Assembly (NCBI GenBank): GCA_963976865.1
Contig: CAXBLY010000001.1
Span: 558,001 to 622,000, forward strand
DNA: 64,000 nucleotides
Source: UBA1858 sp963976865
GTDB taxonomy: Bacteria; Pseudomonadota; Gammaproteobacteria; UBA4575
Direction of reading: 5' to 3'
Shown: piece after piece, positions 42,448 through 52,266 of the stretch
How the letters are laid out: each line of letters starts with the position of its first letter
How positions within the stretch are numbered: position 1 is the stretch's first letter
Position numbers and translations under genes: made by a program
Notes under the pieces: generated by a model
Database searches by the model: none
Seen by the model: only the letters and a program-made list of their open reading frames with translations
Told to the model about the DNA's origin: nothing

Positions 42448-44631
42448 ATGGCGACGGCAGTCACTCCAAATTCAACTAATACACTAAGCACTGCTAACCC
42501 ATCGCGGTTTTTAATAAGTGAATTATGCGAGTTACTCGATTCGTATCTGGAGCCCGCACAAGTCAAGCAAGTCTACAATGCATATCTGTTCAGCGCTGAA
42601 GCACATGAAGGGCAAAAGCGCTTAACAGGTGAGCCTTATATATACCATCCTTTGGCAGTGGCAAAAATCATGGCAGAAATGCGCCTTGATTATCAAAGTA
42701 TTACTGCAGCAATATTGCACGATGTAATAGAAGACACGCCAACAGCCAAAGAACAGATTAAAGAAAAGTTCGGTGAAGATGTTGCTGAACTGGTTGATGG
42801 TGTCAGCAAACTCACGCATTTAACATTTAATTCGCGCGCCGAAGCACAGGCTGAAAATTTCCGTAAAATGATGTTGGCAATGGTGCGTGATATTCGCATC
42901 ATTATAGTTAAGCTTGCTGATCGCTTGCATAACTTGCGCACAATCAGTGTGATGCGTAGTGACAAGAAGCGCCGTATTGCAAAAGAAACACTGGATATAT
43001 ACGTACCTATTGCGCAACGCTTAGGTATGCACAAGGTCAGGGTTGAGCTCGAACATCTGGCATTTCAGGCGATGTATCCGATGCGTTATGGGGCATTGGA
43101 AAATGCGGTTAAAAAAAGTCAAAAAAGCCGCAGGCAGATAATGCGGGAGGTGGAAACATCAATCTGTGCTCAACTGGAAACAGCTAATATAGAAAGTAGA
43201 ATTTTTGGGCGAGAGAAAAATCTTTATAGCATCTATAAAAAAATGCGTGCTAAAAGCATATCATTCTCGGAAGTATATGATGTATATGCAATACGACTGT
43301 TAGTGAAAGATATCGATACCTGTTATCGAACTATGGGTGTCGTTCATAACCTGTATAAGCCGGTTCCGGGAAAATTCAAGGATTACATTGCAATCCCAAA
43401 GAAAAACGGATATCAGTCCCTGCATACAATTTTATTTGGGCCTAAAGGTGTTGTAGTAGAGGTGCAAATAAGAACAGAAGAGATGGATGTCATTGCGGAA
43501 TCAGGAGTAGCAGCGCACTGGATATACAAGACAGGTGACGGGAAAACAGGAACACTTGCATCACCTGCAAGCACACGCAAGTGGATTGCTGAAATTATGG
43601 AAATTCAACAGAACACAGGAAATTCACTGGAATTTCTGGAAAGCGTTAAAGTCGATCTGTTCCCTGACGAGATTTATGTTTTCACACCTGCAGGAGACAT
43701 TATTGTATTGCCGCGTGGCAGTTCTGCCGTTGATTTCGCTTATGCAGTGCATTCGGATCTGGGTAATACCTGTGTGGCTGCAAAAATAGACAGAAGAATA
43801 TCACCGTTAAGTATTCGTCTGGAGAATGGCCAGACAGTTGAAGTGATATCTACTCCAACCGCGAGACCAAAAACAAGCTGGCTAAACTTTGTAACTACCA
43901 ATAAAGCCAGAGTTAATATTCGTCACTACCTTAAAAACCTGCAAAGAGAAGAAGCCATCAAACTCGGAGAGCGATTATTTAAAAAATCATTCTCGGCCTA
44001 TAACCAATCATTTGATCAGGTTAAGAAACAAGATATCGAAAAATTACTTAAAAGCACTAATCTGGCCTCGCTGGAAGATCTGTATGCTGAAATCGGGTTG
44101 GGGGAGCGAGTCGCGGAACTGATGATACAAAGCCTGCTGGGCCTGGATGGGGTTAAGCCTAAACGAAAACGGAAATCTGATAAGGAAACCGCGCTGGCTA
44201 TTCGTGGCACCGAAGGCGTGGTGGTTAATTTCGGCAAGTGCTGTAGTCCTATTCCTGGCGATCAAATTATAGGGATTATGACTTCTGGTAAAGGCCTGGT
44301 GATTCACAGGGAACGTTGCCGCAATATCGATCGTAAGAATGCATTTAAGGATAAATGGGTCACTGTATCCTGGGCAGAAGACCACGAGCAGGATTTTGTA
44401 GCGACAGTACGTGTAGAAACAATTAATCAGCGAGGAGTGCTTGCAACACTTGCCGCGCGAATTGCAGCAGCAGGGTCAAATATAGATGACATTGTCTTTG
44501 AAGATAAAGACGGCAAAAGTACCACTATTACTTTTGCGATAGGTGTGCGTGACCGGAAGCAACTTGCCAGTATAATTCGTACACTTCGCAGTAATCCAAA
44601 TGTACTTAAAGCTTCCCGCATGCGCGGTTAA
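42448..44631 (+). CDS. spoT: Bifunctional (p)ppGpp synthetase/hydrolase SpoT
   Basis: A 727-residue RelA/SpoT enzyme. The hydrolase HD motif HDVIEDTPT and HNLRT are intact; the synthetase part has RIFGREKNLYSIYKKM and GYQSLHTILFGPKG; then come TGS (VFTPAGDIIVLPRGSSAVDFAYAVHSDLG), a conserved-cysteine region (FGKCCSPIPGDQIIG) and a C-terminal ACT domain (VRVETINQRGVLATLAARIAAAGSNIDDI). Because the hydrolase residues are present it is SpoT rather than RelA. It follows rpoZ by 22 bases in the conserved order. Confidence 0.96.
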   Translation: MATAVTPNSTNTLSTANPSRFLISELCELLDSYLEPAQVKQVYNAYLFSAEAHEGQKRLTGEPYIYHPLAVAKIMAEMRLDYQSITAAILHDVIEDTPTAKEQIKEKFGEDVAELVDGVSKLTHLTFNSRAEAQAENFRKMMLAMVRDIRIIIVKLADRLHNLRTISVMRSDKKRRIAKETLDIYVPIAQRLGMHKVRVELEHLAFQAMYPMRYGALENAVKKSQKSRRQIMREVETSICAQLETANIESRIFGREKNLYSIYKKMRAKSISFSEVYDVYAIRLLVKDIDTCYRTMGVVHNLYKPVPGKFKDYIAIPKKNGYQSLHTILFGPKGVVVEVQIRTEEMDVIAESGVAAHWIYKTGDGKTGTLASPASTRKWIAEIMEIQQNTGNSLEFLESVKVDLFPDEIYVFTPAGDIIVLPRGSSAVDFAYAVHSDLGNTCVAAKIDRRISPLSIRLENGQTVEVISTPTARPKTSWLNFVTTNKARVNIRHYLKNLQREEAIKLGERLFKKSFSAYNQSFDQVKKQDIEKLLKSTNLASLEDLYAEIGLGERVAELMIQSLLGLDGVKPKRKRKSDKETALAIRGTEGVVVNFGKCCSPIPGDQIIGIMTSGKGLVIHRERCRNIDRKNAFKDKWVTVSWAEDHEQDFVATVRVETINQRGVLATLAARIAAAGSNIDDIVFEDKDGKSTTITFAIGVRDRKQLASIIRTLRSNPNVLKASRMRG

Positions 44632-44665
44632 CAGTTAACTATTCAATTAATCAAGGAGAAACACT

Positions 44666-45046
44666 ATGACTAAAACGATCATAGCTACTGATCGTGCGCC
44701 CCAGGCTATTGGTACTTATTCTCAGGCGGTAAAAGCGGGTACTACGGTGTATATGTCAGGGCAAATTCCACTGGATCCCGCTACCATGGAGTTGATCGAA
44801 GGAGGTATCGAGGATCAGATTAAACGTGTTTTTGATAATCTTTCCGCAGTTGCTGAAGCGGCTGGAGGCACATTCGATAATATAGTGAAATTGAATATCT
44901 ACTTAACAGATTTATCATGTTTTCCAACAGTGAACGAAATAATGTCGACGTACTTCAGACAACCATACCCTGCACGTGCAGCAGTGGGTGTAGCTTCACT
45001 GCCAAAGGGTGCACAAGTAGAAATGGATGCAGTTCTGGAACTTTAA
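44666..45046 (+). CDS. ridA: RidA family enamine/imine deaminase
   Basis: A 126-residue RidA protein (YjgF/YER057c family) with the active-site arginine in PYPARAAVGVASLPKGAQVEMDAV and the conserved APQAIGTYSQAVKAGTTVYMSGQIP start. It clears reactive enamine/imine intermediates from PLP enzymes, notably 2-aminoacrylate. The spoT-ridA-recG order is frequent in gammaproteobacteria. AAGGAG lies seven bases before the ATG. Confidence 0.96.
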   Translation: MTKTIIATDRAPQAIGTYSQAVKAGTTVYMSGQIPLDPATMELIEGGIEDQIKRVFDNLSAVAEAAGGTFDNIVKLNIYLTDLSCFPTVNEIMSTYFRQPYPARAAVGVASLPKGAQVEMDAVLEL

Positions 45047-45068
45047 AGGTTAAGCACTATTTTTTACC

Positions 45069-47138
45069 GTGAGTGAGCTACAAATTCTACCTGGCATTAC
45101 TGCCAAGGCAGTAGAAAATTTAGCCAAGTTAAATATCTTCACGCTGTTTGATTTACTGTTTCATCTGCCACTGCGCTATAACGATCGTACGGTAATCACA
45201 AAAATCTCTGACATTACCTGCAATAACGAATTGCAGGTGGTAGGTCAGGTATACAACGCCAAGGTGGTCTTTGGACGCCGCCGCATGATGACGGCGACAT
45301 TACAGGATGATACCGGCGAGATCACGCTACGCTTTTTTCACTTTAACAGCAGCCAGCTAAAGGGTCTGTCTGATGGCAAGCGAGTGGTCTGTTTTGGTGA
45401 GCCGCGCCGGACAGGTAACCGGATCGAAATGATCCATCCACAGTATCGTGTGCTGCAGGAACACGAAACGGTCACGCTCTCGGATCGACTTGAACCGGTG
45501 TATCCTACAACTAAAGGACTACAACAAAAGCGCTTGCGGTCACTGGTTGATGCAGCGCTTAAATGGGCCAAACAGCAGGAAACTGTGTTTGAGGATGTAC
45601 TGGCCAGTATGCCCGGCAGACCAGGCGAAGCTACTCCCATCCTGGCAATGTTAAACGAAGTTCATAAACCTCGTGCAGATACAGATAAACAGGCTTTGCT
45701 AGACAGGACGCACCCTGCGCAACAAAAACTGGTTTTTGATGAACTGCTTGCTCATCATCTAAGTATTATGAAAATCCGTGTGCGTAGTAACCTGCGTAAA
45801 AGTTACAGGCTGACCCCCAATGAATCCCTGGTAAAGCCGTTTATTCAGAACCTGCCATTTAGGCTGACTAATGCTCAGGCTAAAGTACTGGAAGAAATCA
45901 AAACTGATATGGCTGCAGAGCATCCCATGATGCGACTTGTACAGGGAGATGTAGGTAGCGGCAAAACGGTTGTGGCATTGGTGGCATGTCTTTATGCAGT
46001 AGAAAATCATTTCCAGGCCGCCATCATGGCACCGACCGAGTTACTTGCAGAACAGCATTACAGGTATTTCACCAATCAACTATTACCCCTGGGTATACAG
46101 GTTGCGTGGCTTTCATCTGGCTTGCCAGCCAGAAAAAAAAGGGAAATGCTGGAACTGATTGCAAGCGGTACAGCATCAGTAGTAGTTGGTACTCATGCGT
46201 TGTTTCAGGATTCAGTGGAATTTAAAAACCTGGCGTTAAGTATCACTGATGAGCAACACCGGTTTGGTGTGCAGCAGCGTTTGCAGCTTACCCGGAAAGG
46301 CTCCGCAGATACTATCTATCCTCATCAATTAACTATGACTGCAACGCCAATACCGAGGACATTGGCTATGAGCATGTATGCACATCTTGATTATTCGGTT
46401 ATTGACGAACTTCCGCCGGGAAGAAAACCTATTAAAACTGTCGCCATCGCTGATTCAAGACGTGATGATATTATCGAACGTATACGAGAGATATGTCAGG
46501 AAGGTGCTCAGGTTTACTGGGTTTGCAGTTTAATCGAAGAATCAGATGCACTACAAAGTCAGGCAGCAACAGATACGCATGCCTATCTTCAGTCACAGCT
46601 AACGGAGCTTAACACCGGCCTGTTGCATGGACGCCTGAAGTCTGCAGAAAAAGACGCAGTGATGCAGGACTTTATTAATAAAAGAATCAATGTGCTGGTA
46701 GCAACCACTGTAATTGAAGTTGGTGTCGATGTGCCCAATGCAAGTTTAATGATTATAGAAAATGCAGAACGTTTTGGTCTCGCGCAACTACATCAATTGC
46801 GAGGTCGCGTTGGCCGTGGTGAAAAACAGAGCAGCTGTGTGCTTCTATATAAGGCACCGCTTGGAGATCTGGCGAAGAGAAGACTGGAAGCACTGCGGGA
46901 AACCACAGATGGATTTGAGCTTGCACGAGTAGATCTGGAAATTCGTGGGCCAGGGGAGGTATTAGGGACCAGGCAGTCAGGAGACATGCAAATGCATATT
47001 GCTAACCTGAGTAAAGACCTGGCATTGTTACCTGATGTGCAAAAAGCAGCTCACTGGTTACTGGAGAATCATCCTGAACGAGTAGATACGGTGTTGAGAA
47101 GATGGCTTGGAAATGCTGTTGAATACGCCAACGCCTAG
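45069..47138 (+). CDS. recG: ATP-dependent DNA helicase RecG
   Basis: A 689-residue superfamily 2 helicase that remodels stalled replication forks and Holliday junctions. It has the N-terminal wedge OB-fold (ITKISDITCNNELQVVGQVYNAKVVFGRRRMMTATLQDDTG), Walker A GDVGSGKTVVA, DEQH box ITDEQHRFGVQQR, TATPIPRTLAMSMY, and the C-terminal motif QLRGRVGRG with the TRG-type GPGEVLGTRQSG. It starts with GTG, 22 bases after ridA. Confidence 0.96.
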   Translation: MSELQILPGITAKAVENLAKLNIFTLFDLLFHLPLRYNDRTVITKISDITCNNELQVVGQVYNAKVVFGRRRMMTATLQDDTGEITLRFFHFNSSQLKGLSDGKRVVCFGEPRRTGNRIEMIHPQYRVLQEHETVTLSDRLEPVYPTTKGLQQKRLRSLVDAALKWAKQQETVFEDVLASMPGRPGEATPILAMLNEVHKPRADTDKQALLDRTHPAQQKLVFDELLAHHLSIMKIRVRSNLRKSYRLTPNESLVKPFIQNLPFRLTNAQAKVLEEIKTDMAAEHPMMRLVQGDVGSGKTVVALVACLYAVENHFQAAIMAPTELLAEQHYRYFTNQLLPLGIQVAWLSSGLPARKKREMLELIASGTASVVVGTHALFQDSVEFKNLALSITDEQHRFGVQQRLQLTRKGSADTIYPHQLTMTATPIPRTLAMSMYAHLDYSVIDELPPGRKPIKTVAIADSRRDDIIERIREICQEGAQVYWVCSLIEESDALQSQAATDTHAYLQSQLTELNTGLLHGRLKSAEKDAVMQDFINKRINVLVATTVIEVGVDVPNASLMIIENAERFGLAQLHQLRGRVGRGEKQSSCVLLYKAPLGDLAKRRLEALRETTDGFELARVDLEIRGPGEVLGTRQSGDMQMHIANLSKDLALLPDVQKAAHWLLENHPERVDTVLRRWLGNAVEYANA

Positions 47139-47143
47139 CAACA

Positions 47144-47431
47144 CTAGACAGTCATAGTCCCGATTACCATAACGCCGATTAACTTGGCACATAAGAAAAA
47201 GCCAAGCAGGATGCCAAGTTTGCTAAAGATACCAGAGTCTGGCTTAAAGGCCTGGACTATACTGAGCAGCGTACCAAGCACTGCCAACACCAGTGCTGCC
47301 CAATAAAGCATGCTGAAACAGGTCGATTCACACACACGACCGTCAAAAGGCCCGCTCAATAGGCTATAAACCAGTGCGACAGTGATGCCCCAGCCAAGTA
47401 AAATTAATGTATTTGCTGTAACTGTATTCAT
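47144..47431 (-). CDS. Small membrane protein of unknown function
   Basis: A 95-residue protein with three hydrophobic segments (about 8-25, 40-62, 73-92) and two cysteines in the first loop (VCESTC). I do not recognise the family. It lies 12 bases after the BASS-type transporter gene on the same strand, so the two may be co-transcribed, and its stop is five bases from the convergent recG stop. Confidence 0.6.
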   Translation of the reverse strand: MNTVTANTLILLGWGITVALVYSLLSGPFDGRVCESTCFSMLYWAALVLAVLGTLLSIVQAFKPDSGIFSKLGILLGFFLCAKLIGVMVIGTMTV

Positions 47432-47443
47432 AAGTATCTATAT

Positions 47444-48349
47444 TTAATATGATTTTTTAGCCCAATAACTAGCAAGTAAAGAACCTGTGACATTGTGGAC
47501 TACGGAAAACAATGCAGCCGGTAACGCGCTAGTAGCACCAAAGAATTTTACTGCCAGAGCCACAGCCAGTCCAGAGTTTTGCATACCCACCTCAATAGCA
47601 ATGGTTTTGCTCAAGGTTTTATCGAATGTGAATAGTAGTGTTGTGAAATAGCCTAAAACCAGACCAGAGACATTATGAGCAAGCACTAACCCCACTAGAA
47701 TCGGGCTCACACTCAATAAATTGTCTTTATTCAAGGCAACGATAATGGCGATTATGAAACAAATCAGAATGATAGAAAGGTCGGCACCAAATTTCTGAAT
47801 TGGTAACACGACAATACGCAGGTACTGGTTAAGCAGCACTCCCAGGCTCACAGGTAGCACGACAATATAAAAAATCTTTGTCATTATGCTGAATATGTCT
47901 ACCTCAACAGTATGATTTAGATAGGCGTAGGCAAGTAATGGGGTTGCAACCACAGCCAGAATTGTACTGATGGCCGTCAGCGTGATGGAAAGCGCCACAT
48001 CGGCCTTGCTGATATAGCAAATCACGTTAGATGCTGTACCACCAGGCACACTGCCCACTAGAATCATGCCTGCCATCAGTGCAGGAGTTAATCCGGCAAG
48101 CAGGCTTAACTGCCATGCGATAAGAGGCATACAACCAAACTGCAGGAACAGGCCGAGCAATATCAGGGGATAGCGTTGTAACGCTCTCTTGAAGTCCTGC
48201 AGTGTCAATGTTGAGCCCATACAAAACATCACTATACCGAGCAGGTACACAATCCATGATTTATGTCCTGCCAGCCAGCCAGGCGAGAAATATGCGAATG
48301 TACTGACAGTTATTGCCAGTAAAGGGAAATAGCGTTGTAGTAAAGACAT
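47444..48349 (-). CDS. Bile acid:sodium symporter (BASS) family transporter
   Basis: A 301-residue membrane protein with nine to ten hydrophobic segments. BASS motifs are visible: MFCMGSTLTLQDFKRAL (cytoplasmic loop with the MGxxL.. pattern), LVGSVPGGTASNVICYISKADVALSI (first crossover, GG(T/N)ASN) and AIEVGMQNSGLAVALA (E.G.QN, second crossover, sodium-binding). Bacterial members carry small organic acids such as pantoate or pyruvate; the substrate here cannot be told. It is on the minus strand with the 95-residue gene downstream. Confidence 0.88.
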   Translation of the reverse strand: MSLLQRYFPLLAITVSTFAYFSPGWLAGHKSWIVYLLGIVMFCMGSTLTLQDFKRALQRYPLILLGLFLQFGCMPLIAWQLSLLAGLTPALMAGMILVGSVPGGTASNVICYISKADVALSITLTAISTILAVVATPLLAYAYLNHTVEVDIFSIMTKIFYIVVLPVSLGVLLNQYLRIVVLPIQKFGADLSIILICFIIAIIVALNKDNLLSVSPILVGLVLAHNVSGLVLGYFTTLLFTFDKTLSKTIAIEVGMQNSGLAVALAVKFFGATSALPAALFSVVHNVTGSLLASYWAKKSY

Positions 48350-48420
48350 GCAGTTAATTTTTCACAGAATATTTTGAATATGGGACAGCGGAATAGTGTT
48401 AGAGATTGGCCGCTAATGAT

Positions 48421-48756
48421 TTAGAATTGCGCGTAGATAGCACCATTGTCGATCCTGATACTTACAGATTCCAATAATTTTCCGGTACAGGGCCCATAAA
48501 TACAGCGACCACTGTCGATTTCAAATAATGCACCATGATTGGCGCACTGGATATAGTCTTTATCGTAACTTAAGAATACATCAGGCGACCAGTTTAAAGG
48601 GGCCAGATTATGTGGACAGCTATTTAGATAAGCAAAGACAGTATTATGATGGCGTACAATAAAAATATCACGCGCAGGGGTGAACTCTGATATAACAAAA
48701 CTACGTGAATCTACTTCAGCTAATTCGTCGAAATCACAAAGTTTAATAAGAGGCAT
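48421..48756 (-). CDS. Rieske-type 2Fe-2S ferredoxin
   Basis: A 111-residue protein consisting of one Rieske domain. The cluster ligands are C47-P-H49 and C71-A-N-H74, followed by the GALFEIDSGRCIYGPCTGKLL loop. There is no signal peptide or membrane anchor, so it is a soluble cytoplasmic ferredoxin as used by dioxygenases or nitrite reductase; no oxygenase gene is nearby. Its ATG is only five bases from the start of the divergent NTF2-like gene. Confidence 0.9.
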   Translation of the reverse strand: MPLIKLCDFDELAEVDSRSFVISEFTPARDIFIVRHHNTVFAYLNSCPHNLAPLNWSPDVFLSYDKDYIQCANHGALFEIDSGRCIYGPCTGKLLESVSIRIDNGAIYAQF

Positions 48757-48761
48757 ATTGT

Positions 48762-49184
48762 TTGAATGATCTGAATATTAAATTTACCGATTCATTGCAG
48801 GTCGAAGAGTATTTTTACCGGGCTTTTAGAACGGGCAGTATTGAATTGATGAAAGATATCTGGGACAAAACAGATGAGGTAATTTGTATACATCCAGGTT
48901 CACCAAGAATTTATAGTTTCGACCTGATTATAGCAAGCTGGAAACAAATATTTTCTGCACAGTCAGGGACTTCAATTGAAATCAGCGAACCTGTATACAA
49001 GCTGCTAGATGGTATTTCAGTTCACTATGTAAAAGAAACACTCTCTATCAGTAATAAAACAGTTGTATCTGTGTATGCCACAAATATATACCGTCAAACC
49101 CAGGATGGCTGGAAGATGATAGCCCACCACGCCAGTCCTGCCTTTGCCGATACAGAAGCGAAAATAAATCCAAGTCTGCATTAA
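48762..49184 (+). CDS. NTF2-like (SnoaL-type) fold protein
   Basis: A 140-residue protein of the NTF2-like superfamily: helix EEYFYRAFRTGSIELMKDIWDKTDEVICIHPGSPRIYSFDLIIASWKQIF, then beta strands ending in VYATNIYRQTQDGWKMIAHHASPA, which is the typical SnoaL-like ending. Function in such proteins ranges from enzyme to ligand binding and cannot be assigned. The start is TTG 48762, preceded by AAGAGG with good spacing that lies within the divergent Rieske gene's start region; the next Met would remove the first helix. Confidence 0.78.
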   Translation: MNDLNIKFTDSLQVEEYFYRAFRTGSIELMKDIWDKTDEVICIHPGSPRIYSFDLIIASWKQIFSAQSGTSIEISEPVYKLLDGISVHYVKETLSISNKTVVSVYATNIYRQTQDGWKMIAHHASPAFADTEAKINPSLH

Positions 49185-49200
49185 TGCAGGGATAAATGAT

Positions 49201-50430
49201 TTAATTATTATGGGTTCTCGGATCCAGCTCATTAACTGTGGGTGAAGTTTTGGGAATAGCAACAAAATTATCTTTACGCGCTGGGTCCACAGATGTGGAG
49301 ATAAACATTCTCCAGCAGATTAAAAGTGCCAGTATGAAGTGAATTGCGGCAGTGAAATAAAATAACATATAGTAATTATAGCTATACATTAAACTTGAGC
49401 CGATCAATGGGCCCAGTGCAGCACCAATCGAATATAACAATAGTAGACCACCACTTATTTCCAGAGCATCGTTAGTGCCAACATAGTCATTCGCATGTGC
49501 CAGACACAAGGCATACAGGGGAAAAGAGAATGCACCAAATAACGTAGTTAAAGCATACAGCCAGACTAGCCCCTCTGTTAAATGGGTAATAATGACAACT
49601 GCGATTATCACAGACCCCACACTGGCAAAGGTAATTATCAATCGTCGATCAACCAGATCAGATATCCATCCCAGAGGCCATAATGCAAGCACACCTCCCA
49701 GCACAGACATACTCATAAACCATGTCACCTGTTCGACTGTCAGGCCGTAGTCCAGCGCAAACAAGGGTCCCAACGTCCAGAATGCGCCAGTAGCAAGGCC
49801 AACACACAAAGCACCTATCACGCCTGCAGGTGAAATACTGTATAGCCACATAATTCTTAATTGAGCTCTGGCGACAGGAGTAGGTGTAGGTGACTTCGTA
49901 AGCGCTACAGGGATGACAGCTAATGACAGCAAGATAGACGCAAATATGAATAATATAAATCCGGTCGGATGCGATATGCTAATTAGCTGTTGCCCGGCAA
50001 TAATCAGAGTGAGATTGATTAAAGTATAAAATGATAAAATTCTTCCGCGACTCGCATTGGTTGCGCGATCATTTAGCCAGCTTTCAATGACCATCTGCAT
50101 ACCTGCAAAACATAAACCTGAAAGTGCACGTGCCAGCCACCAGGTGACCTCGTTAATTATCAGAATGTGTAACAACACACTGACCGACGCTATGGCAGCA
50201 AAGGCGGTAAATGACCGAATATGGCCCACACGCACCACCATCCAGGGGCAGATAGTGCAGCCAAGTATCAAGCCAACATAAAATGCAGAGCCCATAATCC
50301 CTATTGAAAGCGCAGTGAAAGTTTCTATATCTGCGCGTATAGGTAATAAAGTCCCTTGAAGGCCGTTACTTGTCTGAATCAGTGCAGTACTGAATAACAG
50401 TGCAATAATTGAAAGTAGAGTGATTCGCAT
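49201..50430 (-). CDS. MFS transporter, YcaD-like
   Basis: A 409-residue protein with twelve hydrophobic segments. The N-terminal half (TSNGLQGTLLPIRADIETF, GSAFYVGLILGC, GLCFAGMQMVIESWLNDRATNASRGRILSFY) matches the YcaD group of the major facilitator superfamily, and the first intracellular loop carries VRVGHIRSF. The substrate is unknown for the group. It is on the minus strand, 125 bases downstream of the antiporter operon end, and has its own ATG. No terminator was recognised on either side. Confidence 0.88.
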   Translation of the reverse strand: MRITLLSIIALLFSTALIQTSNGLQGTLLPIRADIETFTALSIGIMGSAFYVGLILGCTICPWMVVRVGHIRSFTAFAAIASVSVLLHILIINEVTWWLARALSGLCFAGMQMVIESWLNDRATNASRGRILSFYTLINLTLIIAGQQLISISHPTGFILFIFASILLSLAVIPVALTKSPTPTPVARAQLRIMWLYSISPAGVIGALCVGLATGAFWTLGPLFALDYGLTVEQVTWFMSMSVLGGVLALWPLGWISDLVDRRLIITFASVGSVIIAVVIITHLTEGLVWLYALTTLFGAFSFPLYALCLAHANDYVGTNDALEISGGLLLLYSIGAALGPLIGSSLMYSYNYYMLFYFTAAIHFILALLICWRMFISTSVDPARKDNFVAIPKTSPTVNELDPRTHNN

Positions 50431-50556
50431 AGCATCATTAAAGCATGAGTTATGCCAGTCTGAGGAAAATAAATCTCTGGAAGTTTGACGAGCGTAATAA
50501 CATCAACCTGCCTTATAAATCTTTGCTTGTAACGTCAAGCCCAGAACAGGGCAAAA

Positions 50557-52266
50557 TCAAAAATAGTAGAAAATCAAACAGGCACTCAGTAGCACGGCTA
50601 CCCAGATCACCATATTACCCACCGAAGCGCCACGTGCGATTGGACTTTTAGGACCATGTGTCTGAAAGGCTGATGTTGTAATTATACCGAGGCTGAGTTG
50701 CTTGAAATTCTGAACGTATGTGAGTAACGAAGCGAACGCTGTGGAAAGTGTACTGAGCAAGCCATTGAGTGGTTTTCGGTAGAACCAGTCGAAGTCAAGG
50801 TTGATCGATTTGATTTCTGGTGGGTACCAGCCATTTCTAAACAATACCACGAAAGCCAATGCAGCGAAGAACAGTAACTGAAGCTGAGTGATGATGTGAT
50901 CAAACGTATATGGGTGGAACTCCATCCCATATGGTAACCATTGATAGAGCAGATCAGGGAATACCCCAATAAGTATGCAGGCGGCCGCAGTCATGCCCAT
51001 GGCAACTAACATGTTCAAAGGTGCTTCTTTGCACTGGTGGTGTTGGTCGTGAGCAAAGAAACTAAAGAAGGGTACTTTAATCCCTGAGTGGTCTAACACA
51101 CCGGCAGAGGCAAATAATAAAACCAGCCAAATGATCCAGTGCCCTTGTTCTGCGACAGCGTATAAGATAATACCTTTAGAAATGAAGCCGCTAAATAAAG
51201 GAAATGCTGAAATCGACATAGCGCCGATAATGCAAAAGATGGTTGTCCACGGCATCGATTTATACAGACCGCCTAATTCTGATGCTTTGACTGTGCCGAC
51301 ACGATGTAACACCGCACCCATACTCATAAACAGTAGTGCTTTATACAGAATGTGGCTGAAGGCATGAGCGGCAGTACCATTAAGTGCCAGTTCAGTACCC
51401 ACCCCCACACCCACAACCATAAAGCCAAGCTGGTTGTTTAAGCTGTATGAGAGCACTTTGCGTAAATCATTTTCCAATACTGCAAAAAAGATCGGAAAAG
51501 CAGTCATGAGAGCGCCAATCCAGATCAGGGATTCTGTCCCGGCATAAGCTCGGGCCAGACAATACACAGCCAGTTTTGTGGTAAAGGCGGAAAGGGCCAC
51601 TGTCCCTACCGGGCTTGCATGTGGATAAGCATCTTGCAGCCAGTTGTGCAGTAGCGGGAATGCGCACTTGATACCAAAGGCCAGGAAAATCAACAGACCT
51701 GATAATGTATCAATAGTCATGGCATTGAAAAGTATCGACTCCGTCTGCTGGTAGTGCAAAATACTTCCAAGTAATAAAAGCAGTCCTGAAGTGATGTGAA
51801 TCAACAGGTATCGCATCCCGGCCTGCTTTGATTGATTGCTGCCGCCCAGCCACACAATAACAGTCGAAGAAATCGCGCTGATTTCCCAAAAGATAAACAG
51901 TGTGAGTAAGTCACCAGCCAATACAGCACCAATTGCCGAGCCGGCATAAATTGCAATAGAGGACTGCTCTGCTTTATTAGAACTGTGTAGTGAGTACACT
52001 GCTGCCAGAAATGCAGCAAGAATAAAAATTAATGTGAAAATCCAGCTTAAACCGTCAATTCGTATTGGGTCTAAAGTGTAACCAAATGTATTGATAGTAA
52101 GGATGAGTTCATCTGGATAATTTAAAAACCCCGCAAGTGCTATCAATGGCAATGCAAATGTAGCCACGCGGCGCATATTCCCTGGCATAAACATCATGAC
52201 AATGCCGCCCAGAATCAAAATAATACCAGGATGATTTACGAAATCATTCGAAAAGAAATCAATCAT
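50557..52266 (-). CDS. Mrp-type antiporter D subunit homologue (third copy)
   Basis: A 569-residue NuoL/M/N-MrpD-type membrane subunit. The proton-channel core is visible: FWEISAISSTVIVWLG with the conserved Glu, LLIHITSGLL, and FPLLHNWLQDAYPHASPVGTVALSAFTTKLAVYCLARAY with the conserved Lys. It is longer than the other two D-type subunits because of a C-terminal extension (about residue 500 on) with one or two further spans. I chose ATG 52266 because GAGGA precedes it; ATG 52278 lies upstream without a site. The start overlaps the end of the 74-residue gene by eight bases. Confidence 0.88.
   Translation of the reverse strand: MIDFFSNDFVNHPGIILILGGIVMMFMPGNMRRVATFALPLIALAGFLNYPDELILTINTFGYTLDPIRIDGLSWIFTLIFILAAFLAAVYSLHSSNKAEQSSIAIYAGSAIGAVLAGDLLTLFIFWEISAISSTVIVWLGGSNQSKQAGMRYLLIHITSGLLLLLGSILHYQQTESILFNAMTIDTLSGLLIFLAFGIKCAFPLLHNWLQDAYPHASPVGTVALSAFTTKLAVYCLARAYAGTESLIWIGALMTAFPIFFAVLENDLRKVLSYSLNNQLGFMVVGVGVGTELALNGTAAHAFSHILYKALLFMSMGAVLHRVGTVKASELGGLYKSMPWTTIFCIIGAMSISAFPLFSGFISKGIILYAVAEQGHWIIWLVLLFASAGVLDHSGIKVPFFSFFAHDQHHQCKEAPLNMLVAMGMTAAACILIGVFPDLLYQWLPYGMEFHPYTFDHIITQLQLLFFAALAFVVLFRNGWYPPEIKSINLDFDWFYRKPLNGLLSTLSTAFASLLTYVQNFKQLSLGIITTSAFQTHGPKSPIARGASVGNMVIWVAVLLSACLIFYYF

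Noticed and set aside
50445..50651. A 68-residue plus-strand frame at the end of the antiporter operon
   Set aside because: It runs into the antisense of the third D-type gene, and its composition shows no recognisable domain or ribosome-binding site.
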